64,000 nt of DNA from Sapria himalayana (taxonomy: Eukaryota > Streptophyta > Magnoliopsida > Malpighiales > Rafflesiaceae): contig JAREIK010017918.1 in NCBI GenBank assembly GCA_029783825.1, positions 2,340,501 to 2,404,500 on the forward strand, given 5' to 3'. The notes under the pieces are model-generated. The model ran no database searches. It was not told the DNA's origin and saw only the letters and a list, made by a program, of their open reading frames with translations. Position numbers and translations under genes: made by a program. Below, in pieces: positions 1 to 12,100 of the stretch (position 1 is its first letter; each line of letters opens with the position of its first letter).

Positions 1-63
1 ACTCCCGGGAAAAATGCCTTGCTTCAGGCGAGGCGCAGGCTGGTGAAGCGTAGTGGGCAAGGA
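1..63. repeat. GC-rich repeat scrap at window edge
   Basis: The stretch (tgccttgcttcaggcgaggcgc) resembles the GGC/GCC 'ggcgcaaggc' repeat family seen at 1201-1306 and in the insertion at about 25.7 kb. It is too short to classify. Confidence 0.25.
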
Positions 64-91
64 AGCACGGACACGGCACGGATACGTGTCC

Positions 92-149
92 GATACGCCA
101 CGTGGCGTATCATTGATAAATCCGTATCTGATACACCACGTGGCGTATC
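92..149. repeat. Palindrome pair with CACGTG core
   Basis: GATACGCCACGTGGCGTATC at 92-111 is a perfect 20-bp palindrome centred on CACGTG. A one-mismatch copy (gatacaCCACGTGGCGTATC) sits at 130-149. Both lie inside the TIR element. Confidence 0.75.
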
Positions 150-179
150 GGACGATGGCGTATCGGACGTCCAGTGGGT

Positions 180-446
180 GGCAGAGGGCAGGCGCGATTT
201 GAGGGGGGAGGCAGGGGGCGAGCACGATTTGAGGGGGGAGGCAGGGGACGGGCGGCAATTGAGGGGGAAGGCAGGGGATGGGCGGGAATTGAGGGGGAGG
301 CAGGCGGGCGGGAATTGAGGGGAAGGCAGGTGGGTAGGAATTGAGGGATGAGGCAGGTGGACATGAATTGAGGGGGAAGACAAGCGGGCGGGAATTGAGG
401 GGGGAGGCAGGAGGACGGGAATTGAGGGGGAAGGCAGACGAGTGGT
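180..446 (+). repeat. G-rich minisatellite, about nine 26-30-bp units
   Basis: There are about nine tandem units of the type CGGGAATTGAGGGGGAAGGCAGG, each with runs of four to six G. The early units read gatttgag and the later ones gaattgag, so the array diverged from left to right. The + strand is strongly G-rich and could form G-quadruplexes. Confidence 0.85.
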
Positions 447-816
447 AAAATAAAATAAAATATTTTTATTTTATAAAATAAAAAACTATATTTTTATATA
501 ATATAAGATAATTTTAAAATATTATTTTATAAAATAAAATAATTATAAATATTATCTTATAAAATAAAATAAAATAAAATACAATATTTTTATTTTATAA
601 AATAAAAATATATTTATTTATTTTATAAACTAAAATATTTTAATTTATTTTATTTTATTTTATAAAATACCTAATATTAATAAAGAAAATAATTTTTATT
701 TTTATTTTTATTTTTTTCATCATGACGTATCCTAGTCGTATCCGTATCCTAGTTTTTTAGAATTTGCCGTGTCCCCGTATCCTACTGTGTCGTATCCTTG
801 TGTCCGTGTCCGTGCT

Positions 817-1200
817 AAACCAAGCAAAACACAAATACCAACACCAAAACCAAAGTCAAGATCATCTAGCTCTAAACATACTCATACTTTTGCTTTGATT
901 GATGAAGATGAAGAGATGATCTATTCATCAGGAGAGGAAAATAAAGAAGATGAAGAGTGAAAGATTGATGATGAGGATCATATTGATAACGACTTTCTTG
1001 ATTTAGATTTAGATGTGAATACATGAGTGTTTATTTTGTTTTAGAATTTTGAATGTTTGTTATTTTATTTTGAAACTTTGAATGTTTAGATGATGAGAAC
1101 ACTATTAATATTTGATTTTTATCTTTGATATTCTTTAGTTTATTATTAGATGAAAATTAAAGACTATATTTAGTAAAATGTATAATTTTTATGTGTATTA
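817..1200. other. Intron or intergenic sequence, no gene seen
   Basis: This is AT-rich sequence. A short + strand frame (769-960) rich in Glu, Asp and Ser straddles the end of the TIR element and has no recognisable family. Confidence 0.4.
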
Positions 1201-1306
1201 GGCTGGGTGCGCCTCAAATAAAAAAGCCCGTGCCTCAAGTGCGTCTTGCGTCTTAAGGCCCCAAAAGGCTTTTGTGCCTCAGTGTGCCTTGCGCCTTAAA
1301 TAACTA
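1201..1306. repeat. GC-rich 'gcgcctt' repeat
   Basis: A block of about 100 bp made of variants of gcctcaa/gtgcctt/cttgcgcctta. On the minus strand it reads ttaaggcgcaaggc and so on. It resembles the edge of the insertion at 25.69 kb and the sequence at 20505-20760, so it is probably a terminal fragment of a DNA-element family. Confidence 0.4.
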
Positions 1307-1739
1307 TGTTAGTTCCTTTGAGTTTGACCTATCTATCACTCTTCAAAAGGGGTAAAGGAGCTATAGTTAGCACTCAATTTCATATGTTTTTCGTACTCTT
1401 TTTCTTATTTTATTATTTATTTTTTATATATTTTGATAATATTAGAATATTCAAGTTTTATTTGCTAATATTATTTTATTCAGGATATTAGGCCATAATA
1501 GATGATATGCATATCATTCACTTCAATGGAAATTAAGAACTAGTACCATGCTTTTCTAGAAGTTTTGTTATTTGTTGTAAGTGGATCTTTACTTTAAAGA
1601 TAGGTCGAGATGAGAAGGTTAATCATTTTATGACGAGATGTATTATATAAATAATTTTTATTTAATAAAAATTATTAAATAAAATAATTTTTATTTAAAG
1701 ATGATGAACCTATTGTTGTAGGGCTTCTGTCAAAATCCG

Positions 1740-2090
1740 ACAGTAGCCCCCCTTGCTCTAAAATAAAAATAATTTTTATTTTTATTTTATAAATATTATT
1801 TTATTAATATTTTATAAAAATAATTATTTTATTTTATAAAGATAATTATTTTTATTATTTTATTTTATTGTATAAATATACCTAATATTTATAAAGATAA
1901 TTATAAATATTATTTTATTTTATTTTATCAATATTTTTTAAGAATAATATATAAAAATATAAATATAATTATTTTTATTATATTTTATTTTATCATATCA
2001 TGTCCTAGCGGTATCTGTATTTTAGTTTTTTTAAATTTATCGTGTTCTCGTATTTTATCATGTCGTATTTCTGTGTTCGTTCTTCTTAGA
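1740..2090. mobile_element. Decayed copy of the right half of the 64-816 element
   Basis: The AT-rich filler plus 2000-2085 (cctagcggtatctgtattttag and the following stretch) align with 724-810 of the first element, with many C-to-T changes. The TIR itself is ruined. Confidence 0.5.
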
Positions 2091-3411
2091 TTACATGCAC
2101 CTTTACTACCACTATGCACATATCATGTCTGTCAATCACACTTTCTATGTTGTGGCATGTCCCTCTTTTTTCATAACCATGCATGATTTGTGACTCAATT
2201 ATAAAAAAGAAAAAAAACACCATTGTATATACACTTAGGGTTAAATATATCTTAGATTGGCAATGATATTTTGTTATAAAATAAAGTTGAAAAATAAATA
2301 TAATATCACTTGTAATAAAATTCATACACTAAATACTCTTTTATAATGGGTATATGTGATTGGGTCTGCCCAAAGATTTGTTGCTCTCACCAAAAATATA
2401 AAAACTAGATATAAATAAAAAAAATTATAACCCAAAAAAACTATTGTAGTTGATTATATTTAGTTTGGATTTTTGTTATATTTTTATGTCATGCTTATTT
2501 TTAATTATATTGCTTATTTTTTTACGAGTTACCTTTCAGGAAAACTCAATTTTTATTTTGTTTTAATTTGTATTGATATTTTTTTAAAAAAATTGGGAGA
2601 TCTTAAGAAACTTTGCATTTGATATTGAGTATGATGGATTAAATATTTTCTCATATACAATAAGATTTTTTTTATAGATATTTGAATGTATTGAATCATT
2701 TACTTGTGTATTCTGATCTTGGTCAATGATAAATAATCATGTTGAGAATAGTTTTCTTTAGTCTTGTTAGTATTTATATTCTACAGTATGAAGTGTGTCG
2801 ATTCGTAAAACATACCAGAACTTTTTATCATGCATGTCAATTTAGTTTGAATAATGACCAATTCAATTTGATATATTCACACATGTGAGAGTCTTATAGA
2901 TATGTGATCAGAGAGAATGTTAGATATTTGATTATTTTTATTGATATTTATTTGTGATATCCATTTGTATATATTTTTTATGATAAATTATAATTATTTT
3001 TTTAAGGTATTTCATAAAATAATAAAGATATTAATGGAGATCATACCTAATCCATAAGATTTTTACTTTAGTTTGAGATCTTTAAAAAGTTAATATTTTG
3101 ATAATCTTATTCTTGAAAATAATAGAGGATGTGTTTGATTAGTTTCAAACCTCTGATATATTTGGTTAATATATATATACAATACAAATATGGTTCTTAT
3201 GATACTAAGACATGACTTTTAATATATGTATAAGATATAAAGAATTCATAGGTAATTAGTTATCTCAGTAATATTATCATCTAAATATATTTAATTTTTG
3301 AGTTCTTATAAAATGTGATATATTATTATTTATATAATTACATACATATTTAATAAAATAATAAAAAATAAATTTGATAAAAATATTTAAAAAATTAAAG
3401 TTATAATAAAT
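2091..3411. repeat. AT-rich region with LTR-like relic (about 2440-2790)
   Basis: The stretch around 2660-2760 (atttgaatgtattgaatcatt through catgttgagaata) is similar to 19850-19925 and, more weakly, to 18410-18480. This indicates a shared, old LTR family. The rest is AT-rich sequence in which I see no gene. Confidence 0.4.
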
Positions 3412-4073
3412 TAAAATGTTAGAGGTGTCGACGAGGTCTGGCCTGCTAGGCCTGTCACAAGGCACGACACAATTTGTTCATTCCTTGGCCGGCACGGCAC
3501 GGAAATTTTCCGTGTCCGTGCCCGTGTCATGCCTGTCCACGGCACCAACCATTTCGTGCCATGCCGTGGCCAATCGGGCCTCGTGCCGTGCTTAGCTCGA
3601 TATTGTGTTGTGACCCATTGGTATGGTACCTCGGCATGAGCTGAGAAATCACCACAGCGGCAGAAGTTGAGCCTGACGGGCAAGACACACCGAACCTCGA
3701 AGGGAAGAAAAATCATGGCACCGCGCCGCTGAAATCCTATTTTTTTTTAATTAGGGGTTCGGCGGTGCAACAGCGCGACAACGTGCGCTAAAACCTTAAT
3801 TTTTTTTAATTTAGGTGTTTGGTGGCGTGCAGCATGACGACATGTGCCAAAACCTTAATTTTTTTTAAATTAGGGTTCAGCTTGATCGGGCCGAATCCGG
3901 CGAATTTGTGCTATGGGCTCGTGCTGGGCTGACCTCCACAGAATTGTGCCGAGCTAGACACAACACGGTACAATAATCGTGTCATGCCTGGCCTGGCACG
4001 GAAGCACAGTTGGGCCGGCTAAAAATGGGCCGGGTCGGCCCGGAATATTTTGTTTGACACTTCTATAAAATGT
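3412..4073. mobile_element. hAT-type MITE (copy 1) with perfect 8-bp TSD
   Basis: The element body is 3420-4065. It starts TAGAGGTGTCG and ends GACACTTCTA, imperfect terminal inverted repeats. Flanking it are identical 8-bp duplications TAAAATGT (3412-3419 and 4066-4073). An 8-bp duplication with TAGRGGTG-type termini is typical of the hAT superfamily. The interior is GC-rich, built from iterated ggcacggcacgg/cgtgccgtgcc motifs, plus three poly-T-centred units (aacctta/attttttttaa) around 3740-3870. It has no transposase. The open frames on it (for example 3411-3716 minus) are by-products of the GC-rich repeats. Confidence 0.85.
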
Positions 4074-4539
4074 ATCTTGGATAGATTCAATATTCACAGT
4101 ATGGAAAGTAGAAGTATATATCAACTTTTTTGTGTTGATATATTTCAATTGAATGAGATTGCTTAAATAAAAAATATATGTTTGATTAACATAGCTTAAA
4201 TATTTTTACTTGGAAAAAAGTATTTTAAGTAACACATTGAATCTTATAAAAATTCTAAAATTAAATATATTTGGAAGAGGATATGAAAAGACCCACAACT
4301 TTTTTGTGAGGTTGTTTTCTCTCCCTATCTAACTGATGATTCAAATTCTCATACTTTTCTATTTTGTTCCTATCAAACTCTTTGCCCTCTAATATGAAAA
4401 AATATTCTTGACAAATTATGCTAACCACCCAAACATACAATATAAAAAGCACAAAAAAAAAACAGATATCCCTAGCCTTTAACAAGCTGCCCACTAGTTC
4501 ATAGAGCAAATGTTTTGGAAGGCATTCTTCTTCCTCGCA
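4074..4539. other. AT-rich spacer, nothing recognised
   Basis: No coding pattern is visible. The 82-codon minus frame here has no family resemblance and low-complexity composition. Confidence 0.4.
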
Positions 4540-5150
4540 TAGTGCAACTTGATTGAAGATCTTTCCTTAATCCTAAATGGATGCCATTTCTTCACACTTG
4601 TTTGTCCTCAAGGTAGATGTTAAGAAACTGCTCCTTGATGAGAGCCAGGGGTTCCCATGTAGTTTAAAATCTGGTAGAGACGTAGAGTTTTTTTCTTGAT
4701 CAACAGCTTTAGCCCTTGTGTTTGCTGCATTGCCAAAATTTTTTTTAGGATCCACAACGTAATTTAGTTCTGCTGATAAAACTGGTGCAACTGCTCAACA
4801 TATTAGTGTTTCCCAATGCCTTTTTTAGCTGCATCACATGAAAATTTGAGTGGATGGAACCTGACGGAGGCAATCCCAGGTTGTAAGCAACCTTGCCAAT
4901 GCCTCGGATGATTGGATAAGGGCTAAAATGGCAGGGGGGAAACTTTTCATTAGACATCACAGCCAAACTGTTCTGTTGGTATGGCCTCAACTTCAGATAT
5001 ACCATGTCACATTCTTGGAAAAACAGGTTGCATCTGTGCTGATCAGTAGTTTTTTTTTTCTTACGATTTGGAACCAAAGCTAATTTTTCATACAGTTTGC
5101 AAGGGAGTTGTTCTAAATACTAACTAGTATCATCATTGTAGAGTATTTGT
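4540..5150 (-). pseudogene. Ty3/gypsy polyprotein C-terminal relic
   Basis: Read on the minus strand, 4745-5077 carries VYLKLRPYQQ, then PYPIIRGIGKVAY and SIHSNFHVMQLKKALG. This is the integrase C-terminal region of plant Ty3/gypsy polyproteins. After a frameshift, TWEPLALIKEQF and LEDKQV (about 4600-4670) match the usual chromodomain-like tail and end of the polyprotein. At least one frameshift separates the two parts, and no reverse transcriptase or LTR could be tied to it. It probably sits in the upstream intron of the TWD40-2 gene. Confidence 0.75.
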
Positions 5151-6003
5151 TGTCATGGCATCTGGAGAGCATTGATATCATTATAGAGCTCAAGGTGGCT
5201 GGCTGCATTAGGTCAACCATTGGCATTGCAGGGGGGGTGGTTTGGTGGGGTGTCTTAGTCTGACTAAAGGTTTGATCTCCCTAAGAAACCATGGTGAAAG
5301 AATTGCAGCAGGAGAGGGAATGGCTAATAGTAGGGCTGTAGGAAAAACTCCTAACTGAATTTTAGGGCGTCTGTACTCTGTCGACGTCTCTGCGACCATA
5401 CAGAGACCACGACCACTCAATAGTGTTTAATGAGAGGATTTGATCAGTCAATGTTCAACCATATTGGTACCTTCATATACAGAAAAATGAAACTGAGAAA
5501 TTCATTTGTGAAATGGTGATTGTCGGGATCTGAGTGTTATCTATTTTTTTTCCAATCCAAAATTCTTAGGAAAAAAAAAAGATGACAGTTGATGCTCTTG
5601 CATAGGTTGCTGAGCATTGAACCATTCCCCTATCTTGAAAGGGGTAGTGTTGGTAATTGTATGAAATAACGTGTTAGATCAGAGTTCAGCCCAATGGAGC
5701 CATTTGAACCAATGCAGAGGCTATTGGCTCGTGTAATAGTGGAGGTAAGTTTTTAAACAATGGTACAGTATTTTGCTTTGCCCGTTGGTTTTAGGATAAT
5801 AGTCTGTCCTCTTGAGGCTAGCAGCAGCAGCAGCAGTAGTTGTGTGCCAGTATCATAGTGGAGTGAAGGTCGTGAGAGCCAACATGCTTGCTAGAATCTA
5901 TGCGACTCCTAGTGTAATAAACATATTTGTCTCAACAATTTTTCAATACATTGTTGTAGGTCATAATAAGGGTCGTACACTCCTTAACTTCTGCTCACTT
6001 TAG
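5151..6003. other. Probable TWD40-2 intron sequence
   Basis: No family exon was recognised here. The 70-codon minus frame at 5208-5420 and the + frame at 5812-6003 (with a short CAG run at 5820-5837) look non-coding. The last bases, a pyrimidine-rich stretch ending ctttag, are the acceptor of exon a. Confidence 0.5.
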
Positions 6004-6116
6004 ATCCCTCTTATGGGTTGGACCTGCACTTCTCTTTTCTACCGCCACCACAGTGAGCATGCTTGGCTGGGATGGAATCACAAGAACTATTCTTTCAATC
6101 AGCATGCCTTACGCAG
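6004..6116 (+). CDS. TWD40-2: TWD40-2 exon a (first coding exon in window)
   Basis: The acceptor is ctcactttag and the donor is GCAG|gtaaag. The first base completes a codon begun upstream. The reading is SLLWVGPALLFST, then MLGWDG and RTILSISMPYA, which is the last propeller-like stretch before the solenoid. The final G joins the next exon to make a Val codon. No earlier exon was recognised in 1-6003, which implies a preceding intron of more than 6 kb. Confidence 0.85.
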
Positions 6117-9100
6117 GTAAAGTTTATCATCTCTCTATCATGGCTTGTGGTTACAATCATTTTGTTGATGTTCAGTAAGCTACACCAGACAGTAGTTAAT
6201 TAGATGTTGGGACAGAGAAAGCTTGCTCTTTTCCTTTCTTTCCAGGTTTCTTCTTTTGTAGGCATGGCTCATTTGCTTAGGTTCTGGCTTTTAATGTTTG
6301 AAAGTGAACTTGCATGGTACTTTGTCTTTTGGAAAACTGGTTAAAGCCGAACTAAAATGAGATACAAATGTTGCTCAGATACTAATTCTGTTTGGTGGTT
6401 ACCCTTGCTAAACTGTCTTCTCTTTGCTGATCATCTCCAGTGTGTGCTCACACAGAATATGGGACGTCTTGTTCTTTTCTGTTCCCTTTCCCTTGCATGT
6501 TAAACGCGGCCTTGTAGAAACTCTGTGCCTTGTTCTGTTTACATGTATCCCAAGTTGCTGCGTCTTGGTCTGAATGCTCCTTTATTTCTATCTTGCCATT
6601 TTTTATCTTGTTTATGCAGTTTTGGTGGGTGCTTTAAATGACCGGCTGTTGCTTGCCAACCCCACGGATATAAATCCCCGGCAGAAGAAAGGGGTTGAGA
6701 TTAGGAGCTGCCTTGTTGGCCTTCTCGAACCACTTCTTATTGGTTTTGCCACAATGCACAAAGCATTTGACCAGAAGTTTAATATGCCAGAGATACTTTG
6801 TCAAATTACTTCAAGGTACGGGGGTTGCATTTCTGCTGCATTTTCTAAGCATGATCTCTAAAGCCCTTGGGGCAAAATCAACATTTATTATTGCAAAAGT
6901 TTCTGAGTTCTTTGGTTCTGATTTTCATAGTTATGTCTAACTTGCTGTTTTTCTCGTCTCCCCCCAGGTTTGATAGCTTGAGGATTACTCCACGGTCTCT
7001 TGATGTTCTTACTAGCTGCCCTCCCACCTGTGGAGATTTGGCAGTGTCGCTATCCCAAGCAGGGCCACAGTTCACACAAGTGAGTGGTTAATGTTTGTTT
7101 CTGCTTTTTGGTTTCCTGTCTGCCACTGTTTTAATTTTTTTTTTTTTGAAATTCAAAGGTGATGCGGAGTATGTATGCAGTCAAAGCTCTCTGCTTTTCT
7201 ACTGCTTTATCTGTTCTGAAGGATGAATTACTGCGTTCTAGAGATTATCCACATTGTTCTCGGACCTCTTTTTTGTTCCACCTGTTCCGACAACTGGGAC
7301 ATGCCAGTACAAAGTATGCAAATTTTAGAAAGTATTCCTGATTTTGCATGCGAAAACATCCACATGCCACCTATGCCTCTTGATGCCTACATTTCTTTTC
7401 CTGATAACTTGCTGTTTGCTTCTTGATATGAATCTTGCACCAGCTGATGTGTGAGGTAAGAGTGCCTCAGTCGATCAGATTATGGCATGGTTCTGTAGAT
7501 ATGTTATTTAATACCCCTCTGTAAATTTGTTCGTGAGTATCTAGTGTAATAAATTTAAAAAGAAAAAGTAGAGCTGAGATTCATCTGCAAGCATTAGTAA
7601 TTGACCCCCATAACATGTTTATGAAAAATAGAATGAAAAAAATAACAATAATGTATCGACTTGATTAATTGTGTACTATGATGGTGGTATGTAAACATAA
7701 ATTTTCTCAGTGTATCTACATAATACTGCAATAGACACTTCTTTGATACATTGTTAATGCATCAATACTAAATTTATATATCTGAGAATTTTATAAATAA
7801 AAAACTCATGTTTTTTTTTTTATTTATGAAACCAACTTTTGTGCTAGAGATCTCTAAATGAGAAAACAACAAGATTTATTAGAAGTCGCTACCAGGCCAA
7901 AAACAATACTGGAGCTGGCTGCTGGCATCCATTTAAATTTTAGTGCTAGAAGCAGCAAAGCCATCAGAATTTTGTTGGTGGCAAAGTTTCCTAGTATAAC
8001 CTCTTCGTTTTGTTTCTTAGCAATGGATTTCAGTACCTTGGAAGAGTGGTACGCTTGTGTTTGTTCGTCTCTGGTCACTGTGGTCACATGCAGTGTCAAA
8101 TCTCGCTCTTGAGGTGCCGAAAACAGTTGGTAATCTGAAAGAACCACAGAGGTCTGTTTGAACTGCTGACTTGCTGTTGGATCCGCCAGACAAGACATTT
8201 TGCGATGATCCAACCAGCCCCCATCTACCCGATTGAGAAATCTATGACATTATGGGATGAGAAAAGAGCAACATGGCTACAGAATCACCCATCGTTTGCT
8301 CCGGGATCTCGGGACCACATGTTGCTCATTATCAGATCTCAGCCGAAACCATGCCTGAATCTGATCAGGGCGTCAGAGCCACCCCAATCAAAAAAGTAAC
8401 AGCCGAAACTTACTGTTACAATTATTCATGATCAAGGTGGATTGCTGCAGGATCCATAGAATTGATGTGTACTACAACACAGCTCTTCTTCATCCCAATA
8501 CTAACTATTACTGGGCAAAGCTGCCGGTCACCAGAGTCACCCTGATCACGCATCCAGAAGTTGAGTGGATCGGGTGGATGGATTCCAACGCAGCAATCAC
8601 AGATATGGAGTTCAACTTCAATCTGACGTTCTGGTGTGATTACAGGAACCATAATATTGCGGTCCATGGCTGATCAAAGATTGATGCACAGGGTGAAGAG
8701 CTGGATGTCAGTGAACACTGGAGTATTTCTTGATGAGGAACTATCAGTGGTCCATGGATTTCGTGAACAAATGGTCTCAGATGGGGCTGATCGGTGTTGA
8801 TTGTGCCAAGTTTGGGAAATTGGGACAGTCATCATTCAAGGATAAGCTGTCTCCAGATTTGGATGATCAATCTGCACTCGTGTATGTGATTCACGAAGAT
8901 GGGAGTTTGTTAGATGAGATCTAGCTGGAAGCTGAATATTACTGCCAATGGTACTTGTTACAGATAGTGAACACTTATGATAACATTAGCGAGAGGTACA
9001 TGGAGATGGAGAGAGGTGATGGGATGTTAAGGAGAAGAAATGCAGATAAAGTAAGTGAGCAGTGTGGTTTGCTGAGAGGGAAGCATTTTAAGGGTGCTGA

Positions 9101-12100
9101 TAATGGCAAGCTTAACCCATTATATCAAAGTTATCAGTACTAGAACTTCATGGTTAAGGCTCTGACATAGGTGACTCCACCATCTGTGAGGTCTTTTTCG
9201 ATTTTCCATAAGAAAGACCATGGACAATTTTCATGACCTGTAGTTTTTGCTTTTTTATGATTTTTTTTTACTAAAATAATTTTTTTACTAAATCAACTTA
9301 TGGGAGGATATTTTTTGTCTCATGTTTTTTGTTACTCACTAAGATGACTAGTGAAATATTCATTAATTCTTTTGTTATTTTTTTTTCTAACTAGTTCATA
9401 GTTTGGATTAGTTAAAACTGGCAGGATCCTCTAGCTCGTTTGTAGGCTTGTCTCTTGACTAATTAGGATAGGCATGTTTCTCTCTTTATTAGTATAAACT
9501 TTAAGCTTATGCAGTCAAGTCCCTTAGTTGCAAACTTAATATAAATATGTTTTGGTGTGGAATCATGTATTATCATGTCATATAGATCTAAATGAGATTT
9601 CACTACTTGTGAACTTTTATTCTCTTTAAATATAATATGGTCTGAATTTATGCATAGATATGATGATTTTATTAAAGTAACATCATATTGAATACCAACA
9701 TGATCATATATAATCAATGGGTGATTCTTTTTTATTAGATGGTGCTCCAAGTAGGATTATAGGTAAGAAAGAAGAATAATAGATATATGAGCAGCATGTA
9801 GATATATTATTTTATTAGGCTTGCTAAAAAATAAGTTTTTATCAAAAAATATGACATTTGCACTTGCTAAAATCCATTAGTTTTTAATGAAAAATATTTA
9901 TACACTATTTAGGTAATAGAATATCTAAGAAAAGTATATATCAAAGTCTTAGATGCTGGTTTGTCTTATCGTAGACAAACTGACATATAGGATCAAGAAC
10001 AAAACAATGTAACTAAAAATTTTGGAGGGCAAAATAAGTAATCTTCTTATAGGATGTAAGATCTGAAAGAATATGTGCTAAAAAATGATACATTTGATTG
10101 CTGAAGGTAGATTGTGGTTAAAACGGTCTCTCAAAAATAATTTAGAATATTCATTTTAGGTAGAAGTATGTGAACAGTCTCAATTAGTTATTTTTTTTCA
10201 GCTTTCTCATTATGTTGATGTGTGCCACAAAGGAAGTCTAATGTATGACTTCATAATTCATACAATGAGTATTAATTAGATTGACATATATTTTAATATA
10301 TTATTATTTCTTAGTTTTTTAATATTTTTATCAAATTAAGTTTTAATAATTTTATGGAATTTCTAAAAATTAGAAAGATATGAATTGTCATGAAAGAAAT
10401 ATATGTGTGTGTGTGTGTTGAGTTGTCATCAATAAAATTAATCGTATACTTAAATTTCACTATAGTTATATTTCTATTAGGTCTCCGAAACATGTGAGAA
10501 TATTAGATCAAATTAGTATTTATTCAAATCAAATTGGCATGTAAGATATTTTTTATTTTAACCTGTAACATGGTATCAAAGGTATGGTTGTGTGTGTGGG
10601 TAAGGGTTTTAAACCCAAAAAGGTGCACAAGAATTTGTAACAAAAAAAATGTGTAGTGTAGTCAAGGGAAGAGTGTATGAAAAATTTTAAAAAGATTAAA
10701 GAAGACATTCGATTTGTGATGTAGATTGCTGTTAAAATCATCTATCTAAAAATATTTTGAAATACTTTTCTATGTAGGAGTGTTTGAGATCTCTTGACCA
10801 TGTATTTTTTTTTTCCATTCGGCTACTTATTTTGATGGGGTGTGTCAATGCAGAAAGTTTGTTATATAATTTTATGATACATATAATATATGTTGAATTA
10901 GTCTGACATATATTCTTATGCATTATTTTTTTTTAATTTTTTAATATTTTTATTTAATTAAATTTTATCATTTTGTGAAAAGTTTCAAAAATAGAAAAGA
11001 CTTATAATTTATCACAAAAGATAGTTACACAAATATATTTTAAATAGTTATTAATAAACATGATCAAATACTTTTAAATTTTAAGGTACATCTATACAAG
11101 ATCTATATGTGCCTGAGTATATTATATCAAATGAGATCCTACTCAAATTAAACAAGCATGTAGGATAGAAAATTTTGGTAAGCTTTCTTAGCTGATATGT
11201 CTTGCACTCTTTGATCGATGTATCCTTAAGATTGTGATAATGTATTCTCAATTTGACCATTAATAGTTAACCAAACTAAAAATACACATGTTAGAGGATC
11301 AAAACTTTCATATATTTAGTGAAAGGTCTTATCATAAAAGAGATTATATGTAGTCTAGTTTGTTTAACTTTAATCCCAAAATGAATTTTTCTTAGAGTCT
11401 ATTAATCTCACAAATCAACATCAATGGAAATAAATACATAATAGTTGAGTTATTTAGAATAATAATTCACAGAGACTAAATTAACCTAACAATCATTAAT
11501 AAGTATGACTTGCGGAAATGATAAGGATGCAAGCTGCATAGCATCATATCCAATGATTTTTGAGTATTTTTTATTAGTAATAATAATATTTTTGAGACAA
11601 GTAAAAATGTAAGAAATAAAGTATGATTATCAGAAGTATGAATATTTGTTTATGTGTTATTATTAAAGTGAGAATATAATTAAAATAATTTGTGATACCT
11701 AAAACAAGAAAAAGATTTGCGGCGATGTTAGAAAGAAGTGTTATATACCTTTTTTTAGTAAGTATCATAGTGAATAGATCTCTTAGGACTCTTAGATGAC
11801 TTCTGCATCATTAATTCTCTATTATTGTTATGTAATATTTTTGGTCTCATTTTTGTAAATAATATTCAACAAGTTTTAGTGTGAATCATCCTCAAATAGT
11901 GAGTACAATGCACTAGGACTTCCGCCATCTAATTTTGTTATTATAAATTATATCATGCCATGAAATTATGGTTCCTCCAAAAATACAAAAAAAAGTGCAA
12001 TTACATCTTTTTTTTTTTTTTTTGACAGAATTTCTGAAACCCTAATTATGGTTTCTGCCTAAAAACATCATCATCTGCCACCATTGATCACCATCCGCTA

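Larger units (their letters stand above)
64..816. mobile_element. Non-autonomous TIR DNA element with internal minisatellite
   Basis: The ends are exact 13-bp inverted repeats: AGCACGGACACGG at 64-76 and its reverse complement at 804-816. The similarity runs on imperfectly through GGATACG-type sequence. The interior has a perfect 20-bp palindrome (92-111), a G-rich minisatellite (180-446) and an AT-rich filler (448-720). No transposase frame is visible. The open frames across it are repeat artefacts. I could not find a convincing target-site duplication, so the superfamily is open. A decayed relative of its right half lies at about 1740-2090. Confidence 0.55.

Noticed and set aside
24..383. 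Pro/Ser-rich minus-strand frames of 84-119 codons
   Set aside because: They are translations of the G-rich minisatellite.
3411..3716. 101-codon minus frame
   Set aside because: It falls in the GC-rich interior of hAT MITE 1, with no protein resemblance.
1..6003. Upstream TWD40-2 exons (propeller part)
   Set aside because: I searched all frames by eye for the expected residues before 'SLLWVGP' and found none, so they are presumed upstream of the window.
5812..6003. 63-codon + frame running into exon a
   Set aside because: It reads through the acceptor in another frame from the exon and has no family match.
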